A stretch of DNA of 64,000 nucleotides from Symbiodinium microadriaticum (GCA_001939145.1 LSRX01000418.1:163564-227563), one strand, 5' to 3'; positions 20,710 through 30,870 are shown, counted from the stretch's first letter. Made by a program: numbers and translations. Notes: generated from the letters alone by a model not told the origin.

Positions 20710-23700
20710 CTGCAATTGGCGTGAGACAAAGCAGCGGTGATTAACGAGAACTTACGCATGAGAGCCCTTCGGGCCATAGAGTAGGCAAGCTATCTCTTGC
20801 CTAACACATTGCCCCACTCCACCGCCCCCTGCTTGTTTAAGGTCTTTGGGGCTTCCACTGAACATGCACGGTGAAACGAAAGAAGCGCACCGTTCTCCAA
20901 ATTTGGATCCCTTGTATGGGTCCGTTTATGAGGGTGCCGTGCTATTTTGGGGACCCTAATCTAGAAAACTCCCCATTAACTTCAAAGCCAAACGGCTTTA
21001 AACTACCAACCCAGCGTCGGTACTCAAACACAACACTTCAAACACGACGTGTCTTCCCGTGTTGCCCAACAATAACTCTGCCAGAAACGACTCTGCAGGA
21101 CAAATGCACATCAAAACAACATGATATGCCCTAGTATCGACAACAGTCTGGACCTCTAGCACCGAACTGCCGAAGCTATTTGCGTGGAGCATAATAACCC
21201 AGTTGACGCTTGCTTGACTCTTGCCTTAACCTGCTGCCCCCTAGCCGTGAGATGGAATCTTGAAGCAACGGAAGCTTAGAAAACGATGTGTACTTCCACA
21301 TCACCATCGGAACTCGCACCGGACGCGGCAAATGGTGCAGCAGAGTGTCCAGAATGGACTGCCAACGTGTGAACCTGAATTCAGAACTTGCAAAACCACA
21401 ATACAAGGGCTGGAACAAACAGAATAGGGTTTTAGGGCAATTTGTATTACTTGTACAAGGTCGCCCTTATAAGCCTTGGCGTGGACGCTTGTTGGCTGAT
21501 GGGTTCAAACGTCGGGCTTCGCCTCTGGTGACGTGATCTGAAGAACGTTTATCCGGCGGAGGGCTGCAGGCTAAGGCGGCTAAGCCTTGCTTCCAGGGCA
21601 AGACTTGGACATTTGGGCCATAGACGCACCGGATCCAACAAAAATCTCAAACTGTCACACAGCTCATAGGGACCCTGAAGAAGCCAAGCCTTCAAGCAGC
21701 AGCTCGAGTCGACTGTCCGGCGGGACAATGAAGGACTTTACAGACTGCAGCTTCAACAAAGGCCCTAGAATGTCGAAGGACTTCAACTAGTGAAATTGCC
21801 GAGCCCTGAATTAGATGCATTTGCCCTGTGAGCTCCCTAAACCCTAAACCCTAAACCCTGAACCCTGAATCCTAAACCCTAAACCCTGAACCCTAAACCC
21901 TGCTTTAAAGCTACTGTCGGATGGATGGCTTGGGACTTGCGGCTCAGCTCGAAAATCACTGAATTTTACATGTCGACGCCCAAAGGGATCGCGGATCCCT
22001 TACACCTTAAATCACCAAAGACCCCATATAATGCTCATAAGCCCGAAACCCGAAACCCTGCCTCTTAAAATCTTAAGTCTGAAGCTTACCCTGCTTGCGC
22101 CGAGGCGCTGTGCCAACAGACAGGAAGACGCCGAAGGAAGCCGCATGAGAGCGACAAATCAAAGGGCCAAGAAGGACGGGAATGATGTTGGAGACCTGGG
22201 TTTGGGTATTGAGGTTTAGGGTTTGGGGTTTAGGGTTTTAGGGTTTTGGGGGTTTAGGGTTTAGGGGTTTAGGGATTTAGGGTTTAGGGGTTGAGGGTTT
22301 AGGGGAATAGGGTTTAGGGTTTATGGCGGGGGCTGCATGGCGGGTTCAGGGTCTCTGGTTCAGGGTTTGGGTCCAGTTTGGGTTTGCTTCACGATTCTAG
22401 GCTTCAATGTCAGGGATCGACTTACAGGCTCTTTTGCATAGCCCGTAGTACACTGTCAACGAAGGCTTCCCACTGCTGCCACCACACATGCTTTGAAGCC
22501 CTGCCCCCCTTCGGCCCAGGCATGAAAAACGACATCCGACATCCGATGCTGCTCTTCGCAAGACCAGATGCATGCTCGCACTTTTTCTCAGCCAAACCCC
22601 TGCAGCTTCTAGGCCCATAGGCTTCTGAAATACTTCAGATAAGGTTGGGGATGTATAACTCGTATAATCATATCCCCAAACCCTCAAGAACAATGTTGCT
22701 TGCTTCCTGAGGCCTGTTGGCCCTGGACTTCCGGGAACTGTTGCTGCCGCTGGCGTGCAATTCGGTTGATGATAGAATCCTGCATTACCTTATGGACCCT
22801 AAACTATATATGGGAATTCTGGTATATTACGTATTATGGGTAATGCAGGGTTTGTATCATCAACCGTATGAAAGTTAGCAACAAGATCAGCTCTTGGCGG
22901 GCTTTACTGCAAACAATCAATACATACGTTACATGTGCCACGGTAGACCAAAGAACAAATGGTGCGTATAGCAAGTCTCCACTTCCTTAGCCTGCGAGCG
23001 GTAGAATACACTAACGCACCAACCAAAACTGTTCAGTTCTCATATTGACATACCACCAAAACACATCGTGATGGTACTGGTGGTGCCGACCTTTACAACA
23101 TTGGCTCGAGGCGCCAGGTGCTCGAAGGGATGACAGTAGATGGCCACGATGGAGATGGGTGCAGTCCAAGTGTGGTGCAGCTTGTGCACAGCAGCATACC
23201 TCCAGAGCATGACTAGAATTGCGAAAGCTGACTCTGTTTGATAGGAACAAGGGCCTTTATGCCTTGCATGCTATGATTTCGTCGACGTTGTGTGCTCTTT
23301 TAATTTTTGTAAAAAGGATAATGGCCACAATGGAGGTAAGCTCTCAAAGGCATTCTGCGTCCCCGCACGGTTCGACACCTAGAGGCCCAGGTGCTCGTTG
23401 ATCAAAAGACACAGACAAAGCTTCGGCTATAATTTAACTACCATGTCATGCAGCAAGAAAGATCGTGGAGGGGATCTGGAGCACATCATCCGATGTCTTC
23501 CGAACGTGAACAGGTGAAGAACCAATCGACCAGGATAATCTTGGAGATATCGGATACATCGTGTCCACTCACCAAAATGCCCCAACGATTCTGTGATAAG
23601 CTTGGACCCATAACGCTTGAAACCTAAAGTGTTTGGCATTTGCTGTAAGGATTTGAGCACTTTGTTATCCGTATGTGCTAAACCCTGGAAAGCCGTCTAC

Positions 23701-23995
23701 ACAGCTAAGCCGTCTGCACCGAACCTGTCAACTCTGGAAACACTAGCTAGGACTATAACCTTCCCAAATGCTTGGACCTCCGATACACAAGCATCGTCAG
23801 AGCGATATAAAATTACATAATCAAATTCCGCTTGGTACTCTCGTTCTTTTCTTGTTACCGATACTTGTCCTCGATACGAAATAAGTAACAATTGAGCTGT
23901 TCGGCAAACTGAACCCGAAACCGGCTGATCAACCGGAGGCCCGACATGCGCTTGTCTTGGTGAAGCCAACGATGAACGTAGAAGAAGCACACTTC
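20552..23995 (-). CDS. Fatty acid hydroxylase / sterol desaturase family protein (FAXDC2 / C4-methylsterol oxidase type), partial, spliced
   Basis: Members are membrane-bound di-iron oxygenases that hydroxylate or desaturate sterols and lipids in the ER, using His clusters as iron ligands. Four exons were found by motif: 23995-23946 (HRWLH), 23199-23097 (HKLHH, HPFEH), 21409-21320 (HSGH) and 20709-20552 (HDEHH, NFG, GT, stop). Their order, spacing and phases agree with the family. Exon 1 ends AT and exon 2 starts G, giving the Met of RMYAAVHKLHH; exon 3 ends G and exon 4 starts CT. All introns used are GT-AG. About 15 residues (the usual LGPL..GSH part) are missing between exons 2 and 3; 21786-21742 reads ILGPLL and ends at GTAAAG, but its phase does not fit. 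The N-terminal part upstream of 23995 was not found. Exon 3 has an in-frame TGA (21383-21381) where Trp is expected, so the gene may be a pseudogene or the base may be wrong. The substrate cannot be told from sequence. Confidence 0.82.
21320..21409 (-). CDS. Hydroxylase exon 3, with in-frame TGA
   Basis: The acceptor TTTGTTCCAG is strong and pyrimidine-rich. The translation gives LVLWFCKF, a stop (TGA, 21383-21381), then IQVHTLAVHSGHSAAPFAAS. HSGH followed by PF is the family's HSG(Y/H) motif. The donor is CG|GTGCGAG. Only this frame gives both the motif and the correct phase into exon 4. Confidence 0.7.
21834..21903 (-). repeat. (CCCTAAA)n block inside a hydroxylase intron
   Basis: About nine CCCTAAA/CCCTGAA units on the plus strand. 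Together with (TTTAGGG)n at 22212-22325 it forms an inverted pair around a core of about 308 bp. Confidence 0.85.
22212..22325 (+). repeat. (TTTAGGG)n block inside a hydroxylase intron
   Basis: About fourteen units with length variants (TTTAGGGG, TTTTAGGG). It lies in the intron between exons 2 and 3. Confidence 0.85.
22764..22864. mobile_element. Foldback (MITE-like) element, family 4, intronic
   Basis: The left end GGTTGATGATAGAATCCTGC continues ATTACC. The right end GGTAATGCAGGGTTTGTATC continues ATCAACC. These are inverted arms of about 26 bp with few mismatches. It sits in the intron between hydroxylase exons 2 and 3. A second copy is at 36449-36545. Confidence 0.85.
23097..23199 (-). 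CDS. Hydroxylase exon 2
   Basis: Translates as YAAVHKLHHTWTAPISIVAI then YCHPFEHLAPRANV. This has the central boxes HKxHH and HPxEH with family-typical spacing, closest in my memory to FAXDC2-type proteins. The acceptor is GGAG|G. The donor is either GTT|GTAAAG (end 23097) or AAG|GTCGGC (end 23091); both keep phase 0. Confidence 0.88.
23946..23995 (-). CDS. Hydroxylase exon 1 of those found
   Basis: Fifty bases between TTCCAG| and |GTCGGG encode EVCFFYVHRWLHQDKRM, the first His box (HRxxH preceded by FFY). The last codon is split AT|G with exon 2. Earlier exons must exist but were not recognised. Confidence 0.82.
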
Positions 23996-24001
23996 CTGGA
24001 A

Positions 24002-25248
24002 CGCGTCTCTATGGAGCTATATACGACTCATGGCTTCAGTCCGACACCCTACGCCCCTCTTGTGTTAGGCTTAAAGGCTTGAGGTTGTACGTCGAGAGCC
24101 TCCGACTGAAATCCAATCCGTATATGGAAGGTTTTAAAGCATCCTGGGGCTTGGCATGGGCTTCTGTTGCCTGGCGCTAGCCTTGCTGGCTGTGCTTCAG
24201 AATCGGTCCGCATTTACCACGTCGGGGCTACGTCTGTAGGGTATTAAAGTGTTTGTTGCCAGCTGGTTTGACGCTTTAGGGTTGGTGTCCACAGCTTCGG
24301 GCCTGCAATGTAATACTCTACTTAGACGTGAAGTCGCAGACTCTATATAATCTAAGCCGGAGACCTTGTGCCCGAGCTGAACCCTAACCCAAGCTGCAAT
24401 GATCTCCCCAAAGCCCAACAGCAACAGTGGCATAAACCGAGGACCACCATGTCACCAAGTCTAGTCTAAGACTTACGCCCGCAGCCCGAAGCCCTGAAAC
24501 CCTGACACCCTGAAGCCTTGTGCTGCTTGCAAGCATCTTCCGAGAATTTGTGTGCGCGTCGAATCGACTCAAGCCCCGCCGCAAAAAGCAGAAAAACACC
24601 TCACAGCATAAGCATGGTCCCAGGAACCCCAAAGCCTGGAATCCTAGATCGGCCCATCCCCAAACCCAGAGCCTCCACCAGCAGCCAGACCGTGATATCT
24701 CGAGCCAACCTCAGCTCCGCGTCAAAAGCATGATCCAAAACCGTTCGAATCAGCTTCGATGGAATCCGATACTTAATTCGGCACGAATCCTTAACAAAAA
24801 GCCATCAGGCGGGGCTGAATGTGAAAGCAAAAGGTGCGAAGCTACTAACACGCTCCCCAGCTTCTTGGCATCTTCCAGCCCAGACAGCTCAAGCCCACCC
24901 ACAAATTGAATATATTCAAGGTCCTGTGTGCCGTACCCGTACAACCGGGCAAACCGGCTCTGGGTATTTCATGCCAAAAAACTTTATCCCAACAGCCCAA
25001 GAACTTCTGAAATTCGTCAGGCCAAATCCTAGACTGTCGCCATGGAAAGAAAGAGGCTACTCCAAGGGAAGTAAAGTCGCCGGCAGCAGCCCTATGCCCC
25101 TCTTAAGCCCAAGCTATATCAGCCTTGCTCGAAGTCGACATGTTCCAGGCTGCAGATGCTGCAGACCCGTGCACTGAAGCTGTCGACAAATCTTGTGGAA
25201 TGACGCGAAACCCCAGGCCCTAAGCCTTATATATGGTCCCGCTTCGCC
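24002..25248. other. No recognised gene; probably introns or 5' part of the hydroxylase gene
   Basis: Several minus-strand frames are open (24197-24433, 24384-24632, 24750-24944), and the missing N-terminal exons of the hydroxylase gene would be expected here. None shows a motif I can assign. Confidence 0.4.
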
Positions 25249-25860
25249 GCGTCAGTGTCCCCCCCTCCCCGCATTCCCTGCACAAGCCGGGCACCAGGGT
25301 TTGTTGTTCAAGACATTGTTTGGGCTTGCTCGCCAAGTGTGACCGTCGCGGCACTGCCAAGCCACTGGCGCCTTCGCACCCTCATAGGCTGCAGCATGCT
25401 CCTGCAAATCCTTCAAGCCACGTTCTTGCGGGAGCACTTGTAGCACTAGGTCTCACATTGAAAAACCTTGTTCGGCGTCCGGCGTGGCCTCCCAGCTGTG
25501 TCCCAGCTTGCATGCACAAAGCACCTTGGTTCGCGAGCTGTTGTGCTTGCTCTTTGACAAACACCTGCCGCCTCGTGCTCTTGCGTGAGCAGCTGCTGCA
25601 GCGGGATCCGCTGTCTGTTTCTGGCACATTCGGGGCACCACGGCTTGTGGTTCAGCACGTTGTGCGGCCTTGCATCCCATTTATGTCCATGTTGGCAGTG
25701 CCACGGGACTTTCGTTTCGTTGTTTTGTTAAACCCCATCGCCAGACACTTGCCACCCAGGGCCGCGGCGCGATCCTGGAGCCGATCGAGCATGCTCTGCT
25801 GTCTGGCACCCGGATCTTTCAATTCTGGTTTCTGGTCCTTCGCGAATCTGCGCATCAATC
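25249..25860 (-). pseudogene. Decayed tandem zinc-ribbon (treble-clef, DUF4379-like) protein gene
   Basis: Three repeat units of about 55-60 residues are visible, read from high to low coordinates. Each has the pattern LQxxAAxxGGxCL - WxCxxGHxW - NxVLNxKxWCPxCAxN, where two CxxC-like pairs would bind zinc. Unit 1 (about 25783-25612) holds LQDRAAALGGKCLAMGF, then, after a one-base frame change near 25730, WHCQHGHKW and WCPECARN. Unit 2 (about 25600-25455) holds GGRCLSKSK and LCACKLGHSWEATP. It changes frame on both sides and has TAG where the Trp before Cys is expected. Unit 3 (about 25425-25255) holds LKDLQEHAAA, WQCRDGHTWRASPNNVLNN and WCPACAGN. The alternating frames and the nonsense codon show decay rather than splicing. 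Such arrays are common in dinoflagellate proteins and also occur in large DNA viruses; the role is unknown. Boundaries are approximate. Confidence 0.75.
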
Positions 25861-27605
25861 GTCTGCTGGTCTGTCCCTGCAGAAAGCCCACGGCAAAACC
25901 ACCGCAGAGGCTACAGACGCGGCAAGTCGTGACGATGCATACTTGCCACTCGGCCAACGACCGCAATGCACCAAACATCCACCAAAGCCAAGCTTGCACT
26001 GTGTATGCAACTGGGAGAGATCAATGCCGACCTCAAATCCTGCACACTCAGCATTGCTCGAATCGAAAGTGCGTAAAACCGAATACCATGCATGCTTGGG
26101 CGGTGTTGGACCATAAAACTGCGAGATAGTGACGTAACGCGAATAAGTGCAGACTTTGGCTGCACGTTACACTACTAGCTAGGGATGGGGGTGCAAGTTG
26201 GGGTGATCCAGCTTCACTGGCTTCAGATGATGAACGTTTCGGAATCAAAGCAGTAATTACCCTGAGTTCAGTTTTGCAGGACCAAAGCCGTGCATTACAC
26301 TCTGCCCCAAGTCCCTTTGTGCCTGGAGTGTGACCACAATGGCCGTCCGAGAGGCGTCTCCGTCGAGGGCAGCGCATGCCAATCGAGCGAAGAGGCTGGG
26401 AGCAGATAGATGAGGAAGGGCACACCAACCACGACCTGCAGGAACAACCCCCTGAATTCTTGGCCCTCTTTGGTTACAGTACATGAGTTGCATACTGCAG
26501 TAGAGAAGTAGGACTTGCCATCTACTCCGCATCTTATCGCATAGGAAGAGTTCTGAAGCCGAAAAGCCGAAAGGATCCATCATCAGCACCCTGAGAAGCA
26601 GATTCCGTGATCTCGGCTCTCCCTTCCCCGTCCCTTCCCCTTATCCCCTCCTGCCTCATGGAATCATTACAAATCATGAAACGAACCATCCCAAAAACGG
26701 AGACCCCTAATGCTTCTCGAGTTTCGTCGCTTCCTACTTTTCAGTCTCGACTGGTTTAAGGCTGAGATAAGAAGAGAGGTCAATAGAATCGCACATGGTA
26801 GGAGTAGAAACTCTTCTTGTCTAACATGTAGAACAATAAGGGAAGTGTTGATGCATGGGGGTTGCATAGAAGCCTCGACTCGGCGCGATATGTCGAAAAT
26901 GTATCGTGATCAGTACACAGACAACTCTGTAAAATCCTGCTCTAGTCTCGGACAAGCCCTGAAATGCAAGGCCACAGCTGCCACCAAAACATCACACCCC
27001 TCAAGCCCCAGAATAAAAAGTCATCCCCTGCACGTCGACACCGAAATCCCCTGAACCCTAAACCCTCAACCCTGTTGCCTTGAAGATGTCAGCCTACAAA
27101 ACCCCGGATCCGAACCTCAAAGCACTCTGGCAGTTCCTGGCCTGCAACACGAAGTTAAAGGCCTGGGACGAAGCTACAACAAGCTAGGGCAGCTTCGGAC
27201 AGAATCAAGCTAGGGGTTAGGGCCGGTTAGGGCTACAGGGTTGAGGCATAGAGGTGGATCTTGACAAAGAGAGTTGTCGTTGCTAGTCTTTCTTGTTACG
27301 AAGATTTCTGTTTGTGTCGGTGGTTCCGTGACTGCTTTCGCTGTTCAAGCTTTTGGGGTTGTGTTTTCGTGCTAGTATTGATACTTCTGCGCCTATATAT
27401 GTAGCCAGGAACGAGGTAGCTGATAGCATGGATACCATTATGCCTGCTAATTCTGTTGCTGTTGCTACAGTCGTCTCTTATCACCCGGATCGTGTTGTTG
27501 AATGTGCTGCTTCTGGTTAGTGATGATGTGACTACAATTGCTGTTTAGATGCCGGTTGCCAAGGTGATGCTGATGATGCAACTCATGATCGTCATTTAGC
27601 TGGTG
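25861..27605. other. No recognised gene
   Basis: The 25.86-26.6 kb part has minus-strand patches that look protein-like, for example VVVGVPFLIYLLPASSLDW near 26430-26370 after a CAG that could be an acceptor. I cannot link them to a family or gene. The remainder up to 27.6 kb shows only a short CCCTAAA run at about 27050-27070. Confidence 0.4.
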
Positions 27606-27640
27606 GTGATGGTGGTGGTGGTGGTGGTGGTGGTGGTGGC
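27606..27640 (+). repeat. (GGT)n microsatellite
   Basis: About eleven GGT/GAT triplets. Confidence 0.9.
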
Positions 27641-27793
27641 TTTTCCGAGATGGTGCGGCCCAGCCCGTCGCCGTAGCATGAGTGATACCAGCAGATGAAC
27701 ACTAACCAGCGTTGATCCTGCTCGTGGTGGTCTCGGCGACGGCCACGACAGACAATTTCATGCCCTGCACCCGAAAACCGTGCAACCGGGGAT

Positions 27794-28201
27794 CTATGCC
27801 GAACGCGACATTACAAGACAACACGTAAATCCTAAGCGAAAAGCTCGGGATCTGGCGATGAGGGGCAGCGAGCGCTTAAGCATCTTCATGTCCAAGCTGC
27901 GGTCCTCCAATGGGAACGGGTCGAGTTCAGGTTTTCGTGCCCTTTGGAGCTGGGACTTAGGGCTTAAGTTGTGGAGCTTTGGAGTTTTGAAGATGGATTT
28001 CCGTAGTTCGGCAGCTACCTCATGTGAAGGCATACACTGATCTTCATCACCGTGGTCTACTTTGTCTGGCAGCATGTTACAGCTCTCGAGCAGGACTAGC
28101 ATGACCTGCATGCTGACTTTTGCAAAGCCCTCTGCGGACGGGTATCGGAGAATCCGGTGGTCCTGTAGTGGCGCCTCTGAGCACGAAGGACACGACTCCA
28201 T
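27794..28201 (-). CDS. Hypothetical protein, 135 residues, possible first exon
   Basis: An ATG-initiated ORF on the same strand as FNR and about 200 bp downstream of its stop codon. The N-terminus has a CPSC pair (MESCPSCSEAP). A moderately hydrophobic helix-like part follows (VSMQVMLVLLESCNML), then an acidic patch and a basic tail. I do not recognise a family. The C-terminal residues after about 120 (RLGFTCCLV) look less coding-like, so the exon may end earlier. Same-strand placement close behind FNR fits dinoflagellate unidirectional gene clusters, but no domain or splice partner supports it. Confidence 0.35.
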   Translation of the reverse strand: MESCPSCSEAPLQDHRILRYPSAEGFAKVSMQVMLVLLESCNMLPDKVDHGDEDQCMPSHEVAAELRKSIFKTPKLHNLSPKSQLQRARKPELDPFPLEDRSLDMKMLKRSLPLIARSRAFRLGFTCCLVMSRSA

Positions 28202-28398
28202 CGCAAAGTAATCTCATCTAATTAACAACGAACCCGTGCTCATGGGCGGAGATTGCGGTAATTAGTGTAGGCCTTGCACGACATTTAACACCCATCACTC
28301 AACCAAAAACTATCATAGCATTCGTCCTCACGTTGCAAAGGCAAGGCCTATCTCAAAGCCGTGGACGGCATTAAAATGGCTGGCTCTACAAGTAGACC

Positions 28399-29837
28399 TC
28401 AGTAGACCTCGACGTGGTAGCGGTCGGCCTTCTTCATAGCCTTGGCGAACTCTGCCCAATCCTTTCCGGCTTTCTCTGCAATCGGTCCGAAGCACTCTGC
28501 CATACCAGACTCCATGCCTTTCAGGGTTATTATGGCATAATGTGCTGATAACTAGTACCATTCTTCATGCATATACACATATGTATGTTCATGTTTTTAT
28601 TTGTTTCTGTGTGTATATATATATATAGACATATTCATCGATCTATCTTATACTTATATTTATTTTCATGCTTATATCTATACTTAACTATAATTCTGTG
28701 TATGTGTATATAAAACTCCGTGCCTTTCAGACCGCACATGTAAACGTGGGTCTTCTCGTCCTGCATGAGATCCCAGAGCTCATCCGCATACTCTGCCATC
28801 TTGGTCTGGATGTACATCTTCTGGCCCGCTGCATTCTTCTCCTCACGGCTGACGGCGTAGTCGTACTTGAACTGGTCAGGGTAGCTCTTCTTGTACTCCT
28901 GGTGCTCGTCATCGTAAAGGAGAGACTTGGAGTAGGGAACTCCCATGAAGAGCCAGGCCTTTCCCTTGAACTTTCTGCCATCTCCGCTGGCCCCGGCATC
29001 GTCGTGGAAGAGGAGTCGGCAGTAGGATCGCATCGGGGCGATGCCAGTGCCTGTCGCCAGCATGATGATGTTGGCCTCTGGGTCCTCCGGCAGAAGCATC
29101 TCGGCTCCAGTGGGGCCAGTGATCATGACGTCATCGCCGGGCGACATGTCGCAGATGTGGTTCGAGCAAACTCCTCGATAGACCTGGTTCTCGGGGTAGG
29201 CTGTGCCAGCTTTGTCAGGCTTGTCCTCACCCTTCTCACGATTGGCAAACTTGCCATCAAGCTCGACCACGCGCTTCACGCACAGAGAAACAGTCTTGGA
29301 GTTCTGATTGTCCCCGACTGCCGAGGAAGCAATGGAGTACAAGCGGATCCGGGCCGGGGTCTCACCCTTCTTGTCAGGACCTGGTGCGATGACTCCAATG
29401 GACTGTCCCTCAATGTAGGGCACCTTGCCGTCGTGGTCGAAGGTCACATGGCAAGTCTCCCAGTTGGCATCCCCAGTTTCCTCTGTCAAGGTCTGAGGGT
29501 GCACATCGTTTTCGATGACCTTCCCGGCGTACGGGGCCTTCGGGGTGAAGAGGTTCCATGGAATCTCCTTGCCGTGGACGACCTTGACACCCTTCTTCTT
29601 CACCGCCGCCCTGCGGGTCGTTGCAGACTCGGCGGGCCTGGCCAGCGCCGCAGCAGTGGCAAGCAAAGCAGCTCCAGCCAGCGGGGCCGTTGCTCCCGCA
29701 GTGGAAGAAGCGCCTTTTGTGGCGCCTCGCAGCTGTGCGGGCGCAGAGGCTGCATGTGGAGTGGAAGGAGCCAGAAATGCACAGCCGCCCAGCAGGGCAG
29801 CAGCTCCCAGTGTTGCGCCGACGGCAGACTGCGCCAT
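28399..29837 (-). CDS. petH: Ferredoxin-NADP+ reductase, plastid-targeted (two exons)
   Basis: This flavoenzyme passes electrons from ferredoxin to NADP+ at the end of the photosynthetic chain, in the plastid stroma or at thylakoids. Exons 29837-28724 and 28517-28399 encode 410 residues. I chose the ATG at 29837; a longer frame exists only with a GTG at 29906. Residues 1-20 form a signal peptide (hydrophobic about 5-19), then FLAP at 21-24. A second hydrophobic run is at about 52-66, followed by RR at 75-76: a class I dinoflagellate bipartite presequence. The catalytic part follows: RLYSIASS (165-172, FAD), GVCSN (222-226), GPTG (241-244), GTGIAP (263-268, NADP pyrophosphate), WLFMGVPYSKSLLYDDE (295-311), VSREEKNAAGQKMYIQ (329-344), YMCGLKGM (366-373), and a C-terminal HVEVY whose Tyr stacks on FAD. 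Length and motif order are normal, and the frame is intact. Confidence 0.97.
28518..28723 (-). other. petH: FNR intron, 206 bp, GC-AG, introner-like
   Basis: The exon 1 side reads AAAG|GCACGG and the exon 2 side CTGAAAG|GCATGG, splitting Gly372 as G|GC. Only removal of this segment joins YMCGLKG to MESGMAECFGPIAEK. The sequence CTGAAAGGCAYGGAGT stands at both ends (28730-28715 and 28524-28509) with one mismatch, like a target duplication. The intron is AT-rich with (TA)n runs, in contrast to the GC-rich exons. Confidence 0.9.
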
Positions 29838-30104
29838 AAGTGCAGGCAGGAACAGAAGAAGCACGGTCACTGAGCTACTTGGCAACTTGAGCCCTAGCCA
29901 TAGCACCGAGGCGTCTAGGATTTAAGGTGTTGGGGGACTGACAGACTGGGATTTACTGAAAGTTAGAGGCTAAAGGGGACTCAGTATGAGGGGCTATCAG
30001 TAACATATTTCTCTGCAGTTATTACCGCTATCCTCCTTTATTATTGTACTTTCACATTTACTCGCTAAATCCACTGATCCTCTAGGTAGGGTTCAGGTTT
30101 ACAC
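29838..30104. other. 5' flank of FNR
   Basis: Minus-strand upstream region. A pyrimidine-rich stretch (GTGCTTCTTCTGTTCCTGCC, about 29860-29841) lies just before the ATG. AG dinucleotides that could serve as spliced-leader trans-splice acceptors lie further upstream. No TATA-like promoter was identified. Confidence 0.35.
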
Positions 30105-30765
30105 CTCAAACTCCCCCTCCCCCAACACCCTAACCCCAAACCAAACATCCTAAACTTCCTAAAATCCTAAACCCACGCGCCCCTAAAACCCTAACCCCCT
30201 TTTGGCAACTGGACTTGCAGGGTAGCCAGATCCTTGCAAAACCCCAAACCCCAAGCTCTAAAAACCCTAAAACCCCAAACTCTAAAAAACCCTAAAACCC
30301 CAAGCTCTAAAGACCCTAAAATTTTAAAAGCCCCCAAACTCTAAAAACCCCTGAACCCCAAACTCTAAAAACCCCTAAACACCCAAACTCTAAAAACCCC
30401 TATTAACACCCCAAGCTCTAAAGACCCCAAAAACCCCCAAACTCTAAAACCCCTGAACCCCAAACTCTAAAAACCCTAAACACCCAAACTCTAAAAAACC
30501 CCTATTAACACCCCAAACTCTAAAACCCCTAAAACCCCAAACTCTAAAAAGCCCTAAAGCCCCAAACTCTAAAAACTCCTAAACCCCCAAACTCGAGAAA
30601 ACCTAAACCCCCAAACTCCAAAAAAACCCTAAAAACCACCAAAACTCTAAACAAAAACCCTGAAAAAACCCAAGACTCTAAAAACTCTAAAACCCCCAAA
30701 ACTCTAAAACACCCTAAAAACCACCAAAACTCTTAAACAAAAAACCTTAAAAATCCACCAAAACG
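30105..30765 (-). repeat. Long C-strand telomere-like array, degenerate (CCCTAAA / CCCCAAACTCTAAAAA)
   Basis: About 660 bp dominated by variants of AACCCCAAACTCTAAAAACC. A higher-order unit of about 17-20 bp alternates CCCTAAA with CAAACTCTAAA. A 105-bp GC-rich core follows, then the G-strand array at 30871-31075. Confidence 0.9.
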
Positions 30766-30870
30766 AAGGCACACCTGCTGGATCTTCCATCGCCGCCAGC
30801 CCAGCAGGGGGGGCAATGCAAAGAGCAGGCCGATGCCCCAAAACCTCGGGTAATGTGGGGGTTGAGGCTT

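Noticed and set aside
21736..21786. Missing hydroxylase exon (ILGPLL, donor GTAAAG)
   Set aside because: The motif and donor are attractive, but the phase does not join to exon 3 and the following residues do not match the family well. Kept only as a possibility.
25233..26129. 298-residue open frame on the plus strand
   Set aside because: Antisense to the zinc-ribbon relic and starting from GTG. The opposite strand carries the recognisable CxxC and GHxW motifs.
28668..29873. 401-residue open frame on the plus strand
   Set aside because: It is the exact antisense of FNR exon 1, open because of the GC-rich codon usage of that gene. It matches no family.
29888..29895. GGCTCAAG upstream of FNR as a relict spliced leader (mRNA retroposition footprint)
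   Set aside because: Only the last 8 bases of the known dinoflagellate leader match. The same octamer occurs at several unrelated places in the window, about as often as chance predicts.
29838..29906. Longer FNR N-terminus starting at 29906
   Set aside because: The codon there is GTG. The ATG at 29837 gives a normal signal peptide directly followed by the FLAP motif.
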